64,000 nt of DNA, from positions 372,001-436,000 of the forward strand of contig NZ_LWLB01000023.1 in NCBI RefSeq assembly GCF_001905145.1, in the 5' to 3' direction. Made by a program: the position numbers and the translations under genes. The notes below the pieces were generated by a model. The model was not told where the DNA came from and did not search any database. It was given only the letters and a program-made list of their open reading frames with translations. Below, in pieces: positions 24,216 to 32,727 of the stretch. The stretch is from Nocardiopsis sp. TSRI0078. Lineage in GTDB: Bacteria; Actinomycetota; Actinomycetes; Streptosporangiales; Streptosporangiaceae. Each line of letters starts with the position of its first letter. The stretch's first letter is position 1.

Positions 24216-25112
24216 CTAAGTCCCGTCCTCGGCCTCGACCCTGGGAGAGAAGGCTTCGACCTGGAGGGCGAGGTTCTGTGCCTGCACCAGGGAGCTGAGC
24301 GCCTCATTCTGCTGAGGATGAGCAGCCTGCGCCTCGGCAGTCCGGTTGGCGATCGCCTCGAACTCGGCAGCCGCACGCTGGTCCTGTTCTTCCAGTTCGG
24401 CGGCTCGCACCTTGTCGGCATAGGCCTCCAGTGTCTGGATACGCGCCTCGATTTCGGCGACGTCCTCCGCCAGGACGGCGCGGGCACGTTCGGCGGCCTG
24501 CCGGCTCCGTTCTCCCGGAGTAGGGGTGCTGTCGATCCTGTGTCGGATACCGGCCTGCTGAAGCAGGCTCTGGGCCAAGGACCATTCGACATCGGCCAGG
24601 ACCACCCGGTTGCGAACCTCGTCCAACAGCAACCCCTGTCGGTGCAGCGACGAACCAAGCACGATGTCCACCGCCCGCTGCGTACGGCCGAGCAGCGCGT
24701 TCGAGACCCGATCCAGCATGTCGGCGGTCACGTACCGTCCCCGAAACTCGGCGATGACGTGGGCGGGGTCCCGCCGGGCACGGGAGCGGTCTCTCTTCTG
24801 CTTGGCCAAGCGTTGGCGAGCGTACTGCCAGACGAACCCCGCGATCACGCATACAACGACCAGAAGCATCAGCCTGAGGTGGTCCCCCAGGAGAAAGATC
24901 AGCACGGCTCCGGCCACGACAAAGAAGAACATCCCCGGGCCTCCCCCATCAAGGGGCTTCTCCGGAGTCACAGGACTCCCCTGCCCAACAGCGCCTTGGT
25001 CCTGTCGTTGCTCGAACGCCTGGCGCAGACGCCGGGCCTGTTCAGCGCTGACCTCGGGATGCAGGGTGGCCCGCCGGGAGCCGACCGCATCGGGGGTGCC
25101 GTGTCCGCGCAA
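24216..25112 (-). CDS. Membrane-anchored coiled-coil protein, unknown function
   Basis: A 298-residue relative of the protein at 1-710. It starts at TTG 25112 after GAGAAAGG; an in-frame TGA lies 30 bases upstream, so no longer start is possible. Residues about 61-76 and 80-95 are hydrophobic and form a membrane hairpin. A basic stretch (KQKRDRSRARR) and a conserved soluble block with LGSSLHRQGLL, VVLADVEWSLA and RHRIDSTPTPGERSRQAA come next. Residues about 205-265 are a charged coiled coil. Function unknown. It lies between the DUF397 gene and the DISARM locus, with the conserved element 71 bases upstream of its start. Confidence 0.7.
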   Translation of the reverse strand: MRGHGTPDAVGSRRATLHPEVSAEQARRLRQAFEQRQDQGAVGQGSPVTPEKPLDGGGPGMFFFVVAGAVLIFLLGDHLRLMLLVVVCVIAGFVWQYARQRLAKQKRDRSRARRDPAHVIAEFRGRYVTADMLDRVSNALLGRTQRAVDIVLGSSLHRQGLLLDEVRNRVVLADVEWSLAQSLLQQAGIRHRIDSTPTPGERSRQAAERARAVLAEDVAEIEARIQTLEAYADKVRAAELEEQDQRAAAEFEAIANRTAEAQAAHPQQNEALSSLVQAQNLALQVEAFSPRVEAEDGT

Positions 25113-25182
25113 GCGCTTGCCTTTCTCGTCGCCTCTTCTTCAACGGAGAGTCCAAGCTCGCAGGTGTGAAAACCCGCGTCTC

Positions 25183-25348
25183 TTTCGGGACCAAAGCCCT
25201 GTCTTGGGGGCAATACCTCCGAGTTCCGTAAACCCAGAGGTCAGCACCGCCGTCCTGGTGTACACAGGCTCTGGCGGCGCTGCGAGCCCAACCCTATGCC
25301 CCTTGCGTGTGAACCGGGTTAACAATAAGGTCTCATCCATCGACGCGG
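25183..25348 (-). promoter_or_regulatory. Conserved ~163-bp structured element, copy C
   Basis: This is the third copy. TTTCGGGACCAAAGCCCTG lies at 25183-25201 and GTGAACCGGGTTAACAATAA from 25309. Arms 25215-25226 and 25230-25241 pair along all 12 positions on the minus strand, three of them as G-U; on the plus strand those would be A-C mismatches. This points to a leftward RNA leading into the membrane coiled-coil gene at 25112. Confidence 0.6.
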
Positions 25349-25368
25349 TACCCGGACCGGCATAGGTT
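25340..25368 (+). promoter_or_regulatory. Possible promoter of the DISARM operon
   Basis: TCGACG at 25340-25345 and TAGGTT at 25363-25368 are separated by 17 bases, about 80 bases before the drmD start. The match to consensus is modest, and no other candidate is better placed. Confidence 0.3.
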
Positions 25369-25447
25369 GGGGTTCCGCATCCCCCGCCGCCGCCCGGTCC
25401 GCCGAGGACGGCAGGGTCCCCACCCGGCGCGACGCAGGAAGACCGCC

Positions 25448-28400
25448 ATGCCCAGCAGCACCACAGAGGGCTCCCCCTCTGCTCCCCCGAAACTCTCCCC
25501 CGGCGCCCTCGTCGAGGTACGCGGCCAGAAATGGGTGGTCAGCGGGGTCGACCCCGGTGAGTCCTTCACCATGGTCACCCTCCAGAGCATCCAGGAGGGC
25601 CGCTACGGCGAAACCCTCGACGTGCTCTGGGAGGTCGAACCCGGACGCAGACTCCTGCCCAGCGGCTCCCTCCCCGACATCGCGGACCTCAGCCCGGACC
25701 GCCCCGAGCAGCTCGCCGCATTCCTGGACGCCGTGCGCTGGTCGGCGGTGACCTCCGCCGACGTGCGCAGCCTCCAGGCGCCCTTCCGCTCCGGCGTGGC
25801 GATCGAGGACTACCAGTTGGAGCCCGTCTCCCGCGCCCTCGGTGCCCCCCGCGTCAACCTGCTGCTCGCCGACGACGTCGGCCTGGGCAAGACCATCGAG
25901 GCCGGACTGGTCGCCCAAGAACTCCTCCTACGCAACCGCACCCAGCGGATCATGATCGTGTGCCCGGCCGGCCTGACGCTGAAGTGGAAGGAGGAGATGC
26001 AGGAGAAGTTCGGCCTGGACTTCACCATCGTCGACTCCGAGCGGGCCGCGGCCGTGCGCCGCGAGAAGGGCAGCGCCGCCAACCCCTTCAACGTCCACCG
26101 GCTCACCATCGTCAGCCTGCCCTGGCTGCGCGGCGCCAAGGCCCAACGCCTCCTGGACGAGGTCCTCCCGGCCGAAGGCCCCAGCTACCCGCGCACCTTC
26201 GACCTGCTCATCCTGGACGAGGCCCACCACGTGGCCCCGGCCGCCCCCAAGCAGGTGTACGCGGTCGACTCCCAGCAGACCAAGCTCATGCGCAAGCTGG
26301 CCCCGCACTTCACCCACCGGCTGTTCCTGTCCGCGACCCCGCACAACGGCTACCAGCAGTCCTTCACCGCGCTGCTGGAGATCCTGGACGACCAGCGCTT
26401 CGCCCGGGGCGTGGAACCCGACCGGACGGCGGTCGGCGACACCGTCGTGCGCCGTCTCAAGCGCGAGGTGGAGAACGCCGACGGCAGCCCGCGCTTCCTG
26501 GAGCGCGTCACCAAGGAACTCGCCGTCACCTACCCCGACAGCGAGCGCGAGATCCACGCCCTGCTCACCCGCTTCGCCGAGCTGCGCCGCGCCAAACTCA
26601 CCACGAAGAAGGGCAGGCGCGCCACCGACCTGGTCACCCTGCTGCTCAAGAAGCGCCTCTTCTCCAGCCCGGCCGCCTTCCGGCACACCGTCGACGTCTA
26701 CCGCGAGACGCTGCGCTCGCGCACCGGCGGTTCCCTGTCGGCCGCCGCCGAGGCGGACGAGGTCCCGGAGTGGATGGATGACTGGTGGGACGAGACCGCC
26801 ACCTACGACGACGAGGAGCTCGCCGAGGCCGAGGACGACGCCCTGGACCGCGCCCGTCCCCTCCAGCCCGACGCCGACGAGACCGAGGAGTCGCTGCTGG
26901 AGCGGATGCGCGCCTGGGCCGCCACGCACGAGGCCCAGCCCGACGCCAAGGCCCGCAAACTCATCGACCACCTCAAGGCCATCTGCAAGCCCGACCAGCA
27001 CTGGACCAACGAGCGCGTGGTGGTCTTCACCGAGTACCGCGACACCCAGGCTTGGCTGCGCTCGCTGCTGGCCCAGGCCGGGCTGGACGGCGAGCCGGTC
27101 AAGGAACTGCACGGCGGGATGGGCACCGAGGAGCGCGAGGCGCTGCGGGTGGCCTTCCAGAAGGACCCGAGCGAGCACCCGCTGCGCATCCTCCTCGCCA
27201 CCGACGCCGCCAGCGAGGGCATCGACCTCCAGCGGCACTGCCACCGCCTGGTCAACTACGACATCCCCTTCAACCCCAACAAGCTGGAACAACGCATCGG
27301 CCGCATCGACCGGTACGGGCAGACCAAGCCCCCGGAGGTCTTCCACTTCGTGGGCACCGGCTGGGAGAAGGCCACCGACTCCTTCGAGGCCGACCTGGAG
27401 TTCCTGTCCCGGGTGGCCACCAAGGTCGCCCGCATGGAGGAGGACCTGGGCTCGGTCAACGCGGTGATCTCCGACGCCGTGCAGCGGCGCATGCTGGGCC
27501 AGAGCGCCGACCTGGACGCCGAGACCGCCAAGGCCGGCGGAAAGGGCCGGGTGCCCTCGGACTCCAACATCCGCGAACGGGTGCAGCGCCTGCGCCGCAA
27601 CCTGGACGAGACCGTGGAGTCGCTCGCGCTGACCCCCGACCGGGTCAAGCGGGTGGTGGACACCGCCCTGGACCTGGCCCGGCAGCCGGGCCTGCGCCCG
27701 CACATCGACGAGGACGAGGAGCACGCCGCCCAGGACCTGTACGAGATCCCGGCGTTCACCGGCTCGTGGGTCAGGGCGGCCGAGGGGCTGACGGAGAAGG
27801 CCTCCCAGGGAACCCCGCAGGGCGCCGAGCCGCGCCAACTGCCGGTGACCTTCGACGCCCAGACCGCCAAGGGCCGCGACGACGTGGTGCTCGCCCACCT
27901 CAACCACCCGCTGGTGGCGCGGTCGATCGGGCTGCTGCGCACGGCGGTGTCCAACGACCGGGTGGGCCTGAACCGGGTGACGGCCGTGGTCAGCGACGAC
28001 CCGGAGCTGGAGGACGTGTTGGTGGGCGCCTACTCCCGGTTCGTGCTCGTGGGCGCGGACGGGCTGCGCCTGCACGAGGAGGTGCTGCACTCGGGCGGGT
28101 GGCTGCCCGAGGCGGGCCGGTTCCGGCGCCTGGAGAACCTGGGCACCCTGGGCGGCATCCTCAACCGGGCCTTGGACGACGGTCGCCCGCTGTCGGACGC
28201 GGTGTGGAACCGCATACGGGACCGCTGGGAGCGCGCGGGCGGACGCGCGGGTCTGGAACGGGCCATCGACTGGCGTGCCGACACCCGCCTGGAGTCGCTC
28301 AGGCGCGTGCTCAAGGAGCGCGAGGAGAACGAGCGCGCCCGGGTCACGGGCGTGCTGGACCAGTTCGCCGCGTCGCTGCGTGAGGCGCTGGCCTCCGATG

Positions 28401-28621
28401 ACGACGAGGACGCGCTGTTCGGGCGGTCCCAGACCCAGACCAAGGAAGAACGTGAGCAGTACCGGAAGGACAGGATGAAGTGGCAGGAGCGGCTCGCCGC
28501 CCTGGACGGTGAGCGCGAGCGCGAGCTGGCGGCCATCGCCGAGCGCTACGCGAAGCAGGACCCGCACACCTTCCCCGTCGCCGTCGTCTTCGTCGTTCCC
28601 CGCAAGGAGGCCGTCCGATGA
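25448..28621 (+). CDS. drmD: DISARM SNF2-like helicase DrmD
   Basis: A 1057-residue SF2/SNF2-type ATPase. Walker A is DDVGLGKTIEAG near residues 141-150, DEAH (LILDEAHHV) is near 257, motif III is LFLSATPHNGY near 293, and the C-lobe has VVFTEYRDTQ, TDAASEGIDL and RIGRIDRYGQ near 617. The long C-terminal part is charged and helical. SNF2 helicases of this build, followed by an adenine methylase and drmABC, define class 1 DISARM, a phage-defence system that blocks incoming DNA. I start it at 25448 (MPSSTTEGSPSAPPK) after AGGAAGACC. The stop overlaps drmMI as ATGA. All the next six genes follow without gaps. Confidence 0.92.
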   Translation: MPSSTTEGSPSAPPKLSPGALVEVRGQKWVVSGVDPGESFTMVTLQSIQEGRYGETLDVLWEVEPGRRLLPSGSLPDIADLSPDRPEQLAAFLDAVRWSAVTSADVRSLQAPFRSGVAIEDYQLEPVSRALGAPRVNLLLADDVGLGKTIEAGLVAQELLLRNRTQRIMIVCPAGLTLKWKEEMQEKFGLDFTIVDSERAAAVRREKGSAANPFNVHRLTIVSLPWLRGAKAQRLLDEVLPAEGPSYPRTFDLLILDEAHHVAPAAPKQVYAVDSQQTKLMRKLAPHFTHRLFLSATPHNGYQQSFTALLEILDDQRFARGVEPDRTAVGDTVVRRLKREVENADGSPRFLERVTKELAVTYPDSEREIHALLTRFAELRRAKLTTKKGRRATDLVTLLLKKRLFSSPAAFRHTVDVYRETLRSRTGGSLSAAAEADEVPEWMDDWWDETATYDDEELAEAEDDALDRARPLQPDADETEESLLERMRAWAATHEAQPDAKARKLIDHLKAICKPDQHWTNERVVVFTEYRDTQAWLRSLLAQAGLDGEPVKELHGGMGTEEREALRVAFQKDPSEHPLRILLATDAASEGIDLQRHCHRLVNYDIPFNPNKLEQRIGRIDRYGQTKPPEVFHFVGTGWEKATDSFEADLEFLSRVATKVARMEEDLGSVNAVISDAVQRRMLGQSADLDAETAKAGGKGRVPSDSNIRERVQRLRRNLDETVESLALTPDRVKRVVDTALDLARQPGLRPHIDEDEEHAAQDLYEIPAFTGSWVRAAEGLTEKASQGTPQGAEPRQLPVTFDAQTAKGRDDVVLAHLNHPLVARSIGLLRTAVSNDRVGLNRVTAVVSDDPELEDVLVGAYSRFVLVGADGLRLHEEVLHSGGWLPEAGRFRRLENLGTLGGILNRALDDGRPLSDAVWNRIRDRWERAGGRAGLERAIDWRADTRLESLRRVLKEREENERARVTGVLDQFAASLREALASDDDEDALFGRSQTQTKEEREQYRKDRMKWQERLAALDGERERELAAIAERYAKQDPHTFPVAVVFVVPRKEAVR

Positions 28622-31600
28622 GCAACCCCCGATCCCGCGGCAAGCGTTCCGCGGCTGACGACTCCCGCCAGCAGCACCTGAACTGGCTGGGGCTGGTGGA
28701 GGTCAGCGGCCCCTTCCTGACCCTGCCGGTGCTGCGCGAGGTCTGGCCCGTCAAGCTCGACCCTCTGGAGCCGGAGCAGAGGAGGGAGCTGCGCCGGGCC
28801 GCCACGCTCTGGCGCGACGCGACCGCTCCGACCGGCAAGCACCGCGAGGCCGGGCGGGACGCCTGGGTGGAGTACGTGCTCAGGGACCTGCTGGACTGGC
28901 GCGAGACCCTGCGCACCGACGGCCTGGAGCCGCTGGCCATGGAGGTGGCCGAGCACGACACCGCCGTGACGCCGTCGTTCGTGCTCACCGAGCCCGACGC
29001 CGAACCGGAGGGTGAGGTCAAGGCCGACAGCGTCCGGCTGCTGGGGCTGACCCTGCCGGTGGGACAGTCCCCGGTGCAGCGGGTCAAGGGCGAGTCCTGG
29101 TCGGCCCCCCCCGCCGACCGACTGGCGCAGCTGTGCCGCCACCACGGGGTGGAGCTGGGCCTGGCCACCGACGGGCGCTGGTGGGTGCTGGTGTGGGCGC
29201 CGCGCGGCGGGGTCACCACCACCGCGCTGTTCGACGCCTCGCTGTGGACGGACGCCGCCGAGCGTGACGTGCTGCACGCGTTCTACTCGCTGCTCAACCG
29301 GCGTCGGTTCTTCACCGTGGCCGACGACAAGCAGCTGGTCCAGCTGCTGCACAGGAGCCTGGACTCCCAGGAGGAGGTCACCGAGGCGCTGGGCGTGCAG
29401 GTGCGCCAGGCGGTGGAACTGCTGGTCGCGGCGATCGGCCGGGCCGACACCCGTGCGCGCGAGCGCGGCGATCGGGACCTGAGCGGTGTGCCCGCGCACG
29501 ACGTGTATCGGGGCGCGGTGTCGGTGATGATGCGGGTGGTGTTCCTGCTCTTCGCCGAGGAGCGGGGTCTGTTGCCCAGTGACAACGACCTGTACGCGGG
29601 TTCGTATTCGGCCGGCGGGCTGTACGAGGAGCTGGACGCGCTGGCCCGGGAGGGCACCGAGAACGACCTGGAGGAGACCACCGCGGCCTGGCACCGGCTG
29701 CTGGCGCTGTTCCGCGCGGTGTACGAGGGCGTGGACCATCCCCGGTTGAAGATGCACCCGCTGGACGGATCGCTCTTCAACCCCGAGACGTTCCCGTGGA
29801 TGCCGCTGGACATCGACGACCGGACGGTGCTGCACATGCTCAAGGCGGTGCAGTACGTCAAGGTCGGGCGAGGGAAGGCGGCGGAGCTGCGCAAGCTCTC
29901 CTTCCGCGCCCTGGACGTGGAGCAGATCGGTTACGTGTACGAGGGTCTGCTGGCCTTCGACGGGTTCCGGGCCGAGGACATCGTGGTGGGGCTGGTCGGC
30001 AAGGAGGGCCTGGAGGCGGAGGTTCAGCTCCGGGACCTGGAGGCGATGGCCGCTCGGCACACGGACGTGGAGGCGCTGGCGGAGGAGCTGGCCACCGCGT
30101 ACAAGGACTCCGGGATCGGCACGAAGAAGAAGCTGGCCAAGGCGTTGGCACCGCTGTCCAAGGAGGAGCGGACCGAGGCCGACAAGCAGCTGCGCGGCGC
30201 GGTGGGCAGGGATGACGCGTTGGTGGAGCGGCTGCTGCCGTTCTACCGGATCCTGCGCAACGACCTGCGCGGGCTGCCGATGGTGGTGCGCGGTGGGGAG
30301 CTGTACGTCACCGAGTCGGCGCTGCGGAAGAACACGGGGACGCACTACACGCCCAGGTTCCTGGCCGAGGAGGTCGTGGAGGGTGCCCTGGAGCCGCTGG
30401 TGTACGAGCCGGGGCCACTCCAGACGGCGGACACGAAGGAGTGGAAGCTCAAGAGCAGCGGGGAGATCCTCGCGCTGAAGGTCGCCGACATCGCGATGGG
30501 CTCGGCAGCGTTCCTGGTGGCTGCGGCGCGTTATCTGGGTGACCGGCTCATCGAGGCGTGGGTGAAGGAAGGGGACCCGCGCGTCGAGGGCTACACGCCG
30601 AAGGAGGGCGATCTTCGGACCGATGACGACGCAGTCGTCATCGAGGCCCGGCGGCAGGTGATCGAGCACTGCCTGTACGGAGTGGACGTCAACCCGATGG
30701 CCGTGGAGATGGCGAAGCTGTCGCTGTGGCTGGTGTCGATGGACCCGCAGAGGCCGTTCACCTTCCTGGACGACCGTTTGGCGGCCGGGGATTCGCTGCT
30801 GGGCATTACATCGCTTGAGCAGCTTGAGTACATGCACATGGACCCGAAGCAGGGTCGGAAGCTGCATGAGGACGCCGCGATCGACTTCACGGCGGGAGTG
30901 CGCGAGCTTGTCGGACGAGTTGCCGAATCCCGCCGGAAGCTGTCGGACATCGACGGCACCACCCTGGAAGGCTTGAGCCGCAAGCGCTCTGCGCTGGGTG
31001 AAGCCGAATTGGAAACCGGGCGTGCCCGTCTTCTCGCTGACTTGGTGGTGGGTGCGGCACTGGCGAACGCTGGACGGGGCGAGCGCGGCATGAACCAGGG
31101 TTTTCTGGAGGCTGCCGAGTTGGCCAGCCGCCTGGACACCGCCGAAGCCGATGCACGCATCAAGGCCAAGGAATGGCTGGACACTGACCGTCCAGAGGAA
31201 GCTTTCGAGCGCAAGCCACTGCACTGGCCTTTGGTCTTCCCTGAGGTATTTGAGAACGGCGGTTTTGACGCAGTAATTGGGAATCCCCCGTTCCTAGGCG
31301 GACAGAAGCTCACAGGGAGCCTAGGGACTGTTTACCGCGAGCACCTGGTACATAACATCGGAATGGACACCCGAGGCAGCGCCGACCTTGTAGCATACTT
31401 CCTACTGATGGCCCACCGAGTCATCAATGAGGATGGGCAATCTGGCCTTATCGCCACCAACACACTCGCGCAGGGCGATACAAGAGAAATCGGCCTAGAC
31501 CAACTCATTACCAATAAGGTAACCATTCGAAAAGCAATCAAGAGCAAACCTTGGCCATCAAAGAGCGCAGCTCTAGAGTACTGCGCCACTTGGACCAGTC

Positions 31601-32727
31601 GAGCCAAAGTACCTCCACAAATCCCTCGCATCGCCAACGGAGTCTTGGTACCGGAAATTAGCCCCTCCCTGGAAGCAGCATCTCGTACTCAGGGAAACCC
31701 GAAAAATCTAAAGAGAAATAAAGGGATTTCATTCCAAGGAACCATCGTCCTCGGCCTGGGCTTCACAGTAGAGACAGAAGACGCCCAAGGAATGATAGAA
31801 GACGATCAGAGGAACTCAGAAGTCCTCTTCCCCTACCTCAACGGACAAGACCTCAACACAGAACCAGAATTCACAGCAAGCCGCTGGGTAATAAACTTTC
31901 ACGACTGGCCAGAAGAAAAGGCACGAAGCTACGCCAAACCATTCTCCATAATCGAAAAACTAGTCAAACCGGAGCGACAGAGAAAGAAGCCCAATGGAAG
32001 CTTCAAGCTAAGGAACCCACTTCCTCAGAAGTACTGGCAATATGGAGAAAAGCGCCCGGCAATGACGAAGGCCACTTCCAGCCTTGGTCGAATTATAATT
32101 ATTACTCGCCACACCAAAACAGCCATGCCCGCACTGGTACCTACAGGTCAGGTATTCAGTGACGCTACCGTGGTATTTGCGAGTGACGACACAGCCATGT
32201 TGGCTCTCTTGTCAAGTTCTCCGCACTACTGGTGGGCCAAGTCACGGGGCTCCTCCATGAAGACCGACCTCCGCTACACCCCCTCGGACGTGTTCGAGAC
32301 TTTCGCGATGCCGGAACTCACTCAGGAACTCCGGGACCTCGGTGACCGTCTCGACACCTACCGCCGCGACGTGATGCTCTCCCGCAACAGCGGCCTGACG
32401 AAGACCTACAACCTGGTCTTCGACCCCACCTGCAACGACTCCGACATCGTCGAACTCCGCGCCATCCACCGCGCGATCGACGAGGCCACCATCCGCGCCT
32501 ACGGCTGGGAGGACCGCATCGAGGAGGTCGGCGGACTCGACCACGGGTTCCACAAGGTCGGCCGCGAGACCCGCTACACCATCGGTCCGGCCGCGCAGCG
32601 CGAGGTTCTCGACAGCCTCCTCGAACTGAACCACGAGCGCTACGCCGAAGAGGTCAAGCAGGGCCTGCACGACAAGAAGGGCAAGCGCAAGTCCGCCGCC
32701 CAGGAAGGGACGCTGTTCGATGTCTGA
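28618..32727 (+). CDS. drmMI: DISARM N6-adenine methyltransferase DrmMI
   Basis: A 1369-residue Eco57I/PglX-like methylase expected to mark host DNA so that DISARM spares it. The methylase core has THYTPRFLAEEVVE near residues 574-587, motif I IAMGSAAFLVAAA near 624 (Ala replaces the usual second Gly of GSG), YGVDVNPMAVEMAK, and motif IV GNPPF near 887-891. About 570 residues precede the core. GC drops sharply from about 30,830 to 32,250, the part covering motif IV and the likely target-recognition domain, and AGA, ATA and CTA codons appear there. The reading frame stays open, so the gene looks intact. The 3' end overlaps drmA by eight bases. Confidence 0.92.
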   Translation: MSNPRSRGKRSAADDSRQQHLNWLGLVEVSGPFLTLPVLREVWPVKLDPLEPEQRRELRRAATLWRDATAPTGKHREAGRDAWVEYVLRDLLDWRETLRTDGLEPLAMEVAEHDTAVTPSFVLTEPDAEPEGEVKADSVRLLGLTLPVGQSPVQRVKGESWSAPPADRLAQLCRHHGVELGLATDGRWWVLVWAPRGGVTTTALFDASLWTDAAERDVLHAFYSLLNRRRFFTVADDKQLVQLLHRSLDSQEEVTEALGVQVRQAVELLVAAIGRADTRARERGDRDLSGVPAHDVYRGAVSVMMRVVFLLFAEERGLLPSDNDLYAGSYSAGGLYEELDALAREGTENDLEETTAAWHRLLALFRAVYEGVDHPRLKMHPLDGSLFNPETFPWMPLDIDDRTVLHMLKAVQYVKVGRGKAAELRKLSFRALDVEQIGYVYEGLLAFDGFRAEDIVVGLVGKEGLEAEVQLRDLEAMAARHTDVEALAEELATAYKDSGIGTKKKLAKALAPLSKEERTEADKQLRGAVGRDDALVERLLPFYRILRNDLRGLPMVVRGGELYVTESALRKNTGTHYTPRFLAEEVVEGALEPLVYEPGPLQTADTKEWKLKSSGEILALKVADIAMGSAAFLVAAARYLGDRLIEAWVKEGDPRVEGYTPKEGDLRTDDDAVVIEARRQVIEHCLYGVDVNPMAVEMAKLSLWLVSMDPQRPFTFLDDRLAAGDSLLGITSLEQLEYMHMDPKQGRKLHEDAAIDFTAGVRELVGRVAESRRKLSDIDGTTLEGLSRKRSALGEAELETGRARLLADLVVGAALANAGRGERGMNQGFLEAAELASRLDTAEADARIKAKEWLDTDRPEEAFERKPLHWPLVFPEVFENGGFDAVIGNPPFLGGQKLTGSLGTVYREHLVHNIGMDTRGSADLVAYFLLMAHRVINEDGQSGLIATNTLAQGDTREIGLDQLITNKVTIRKAIKSKPWPSKSAALEYCATWTSRAKVPPQIPRIANGVLVPEISPSLEAASRTQGNPKNLKRNKGISFQGTIVLGLGFTVETEDAQGMIEDDQRNSEVLFPYLNGQDLNTEPEFTASRWVINFHDWPEEKARSYAKPFSIIEKLVKPERQRKKPNGSFKLRNPLPQKYWQYGEKRPAMTKATSSLGRIIIITRHTKTAMPALVPTGQVFSDATVVFASDDTAMLALLSSSPHYWWAKSRGSSMKTDLRYTPSDVFETFAMPELTQELRDLGDRLDTYRRDVMLSRNSGLTKTYNLVFDPTCNDSDIVELRAIHRAIDEATIRAYGWEDRIEEVGGLDHGFHKVGRETRYTIGPAAQREVLDSLLELNHERYAEEVKQGLHDKKGKRKSAAQEGTLFDV

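Larger units (their letters stand above)
25113..25447. other. Divergent control region, 335 bp, carrying element copy C
   Basis: This region separates the membrane coiled-coil gene from drmD. Copy C of the element covers 25183-25348, and a possible drmD promoter overlaps its right end. No further gene is seen. Confidence 0.5.
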
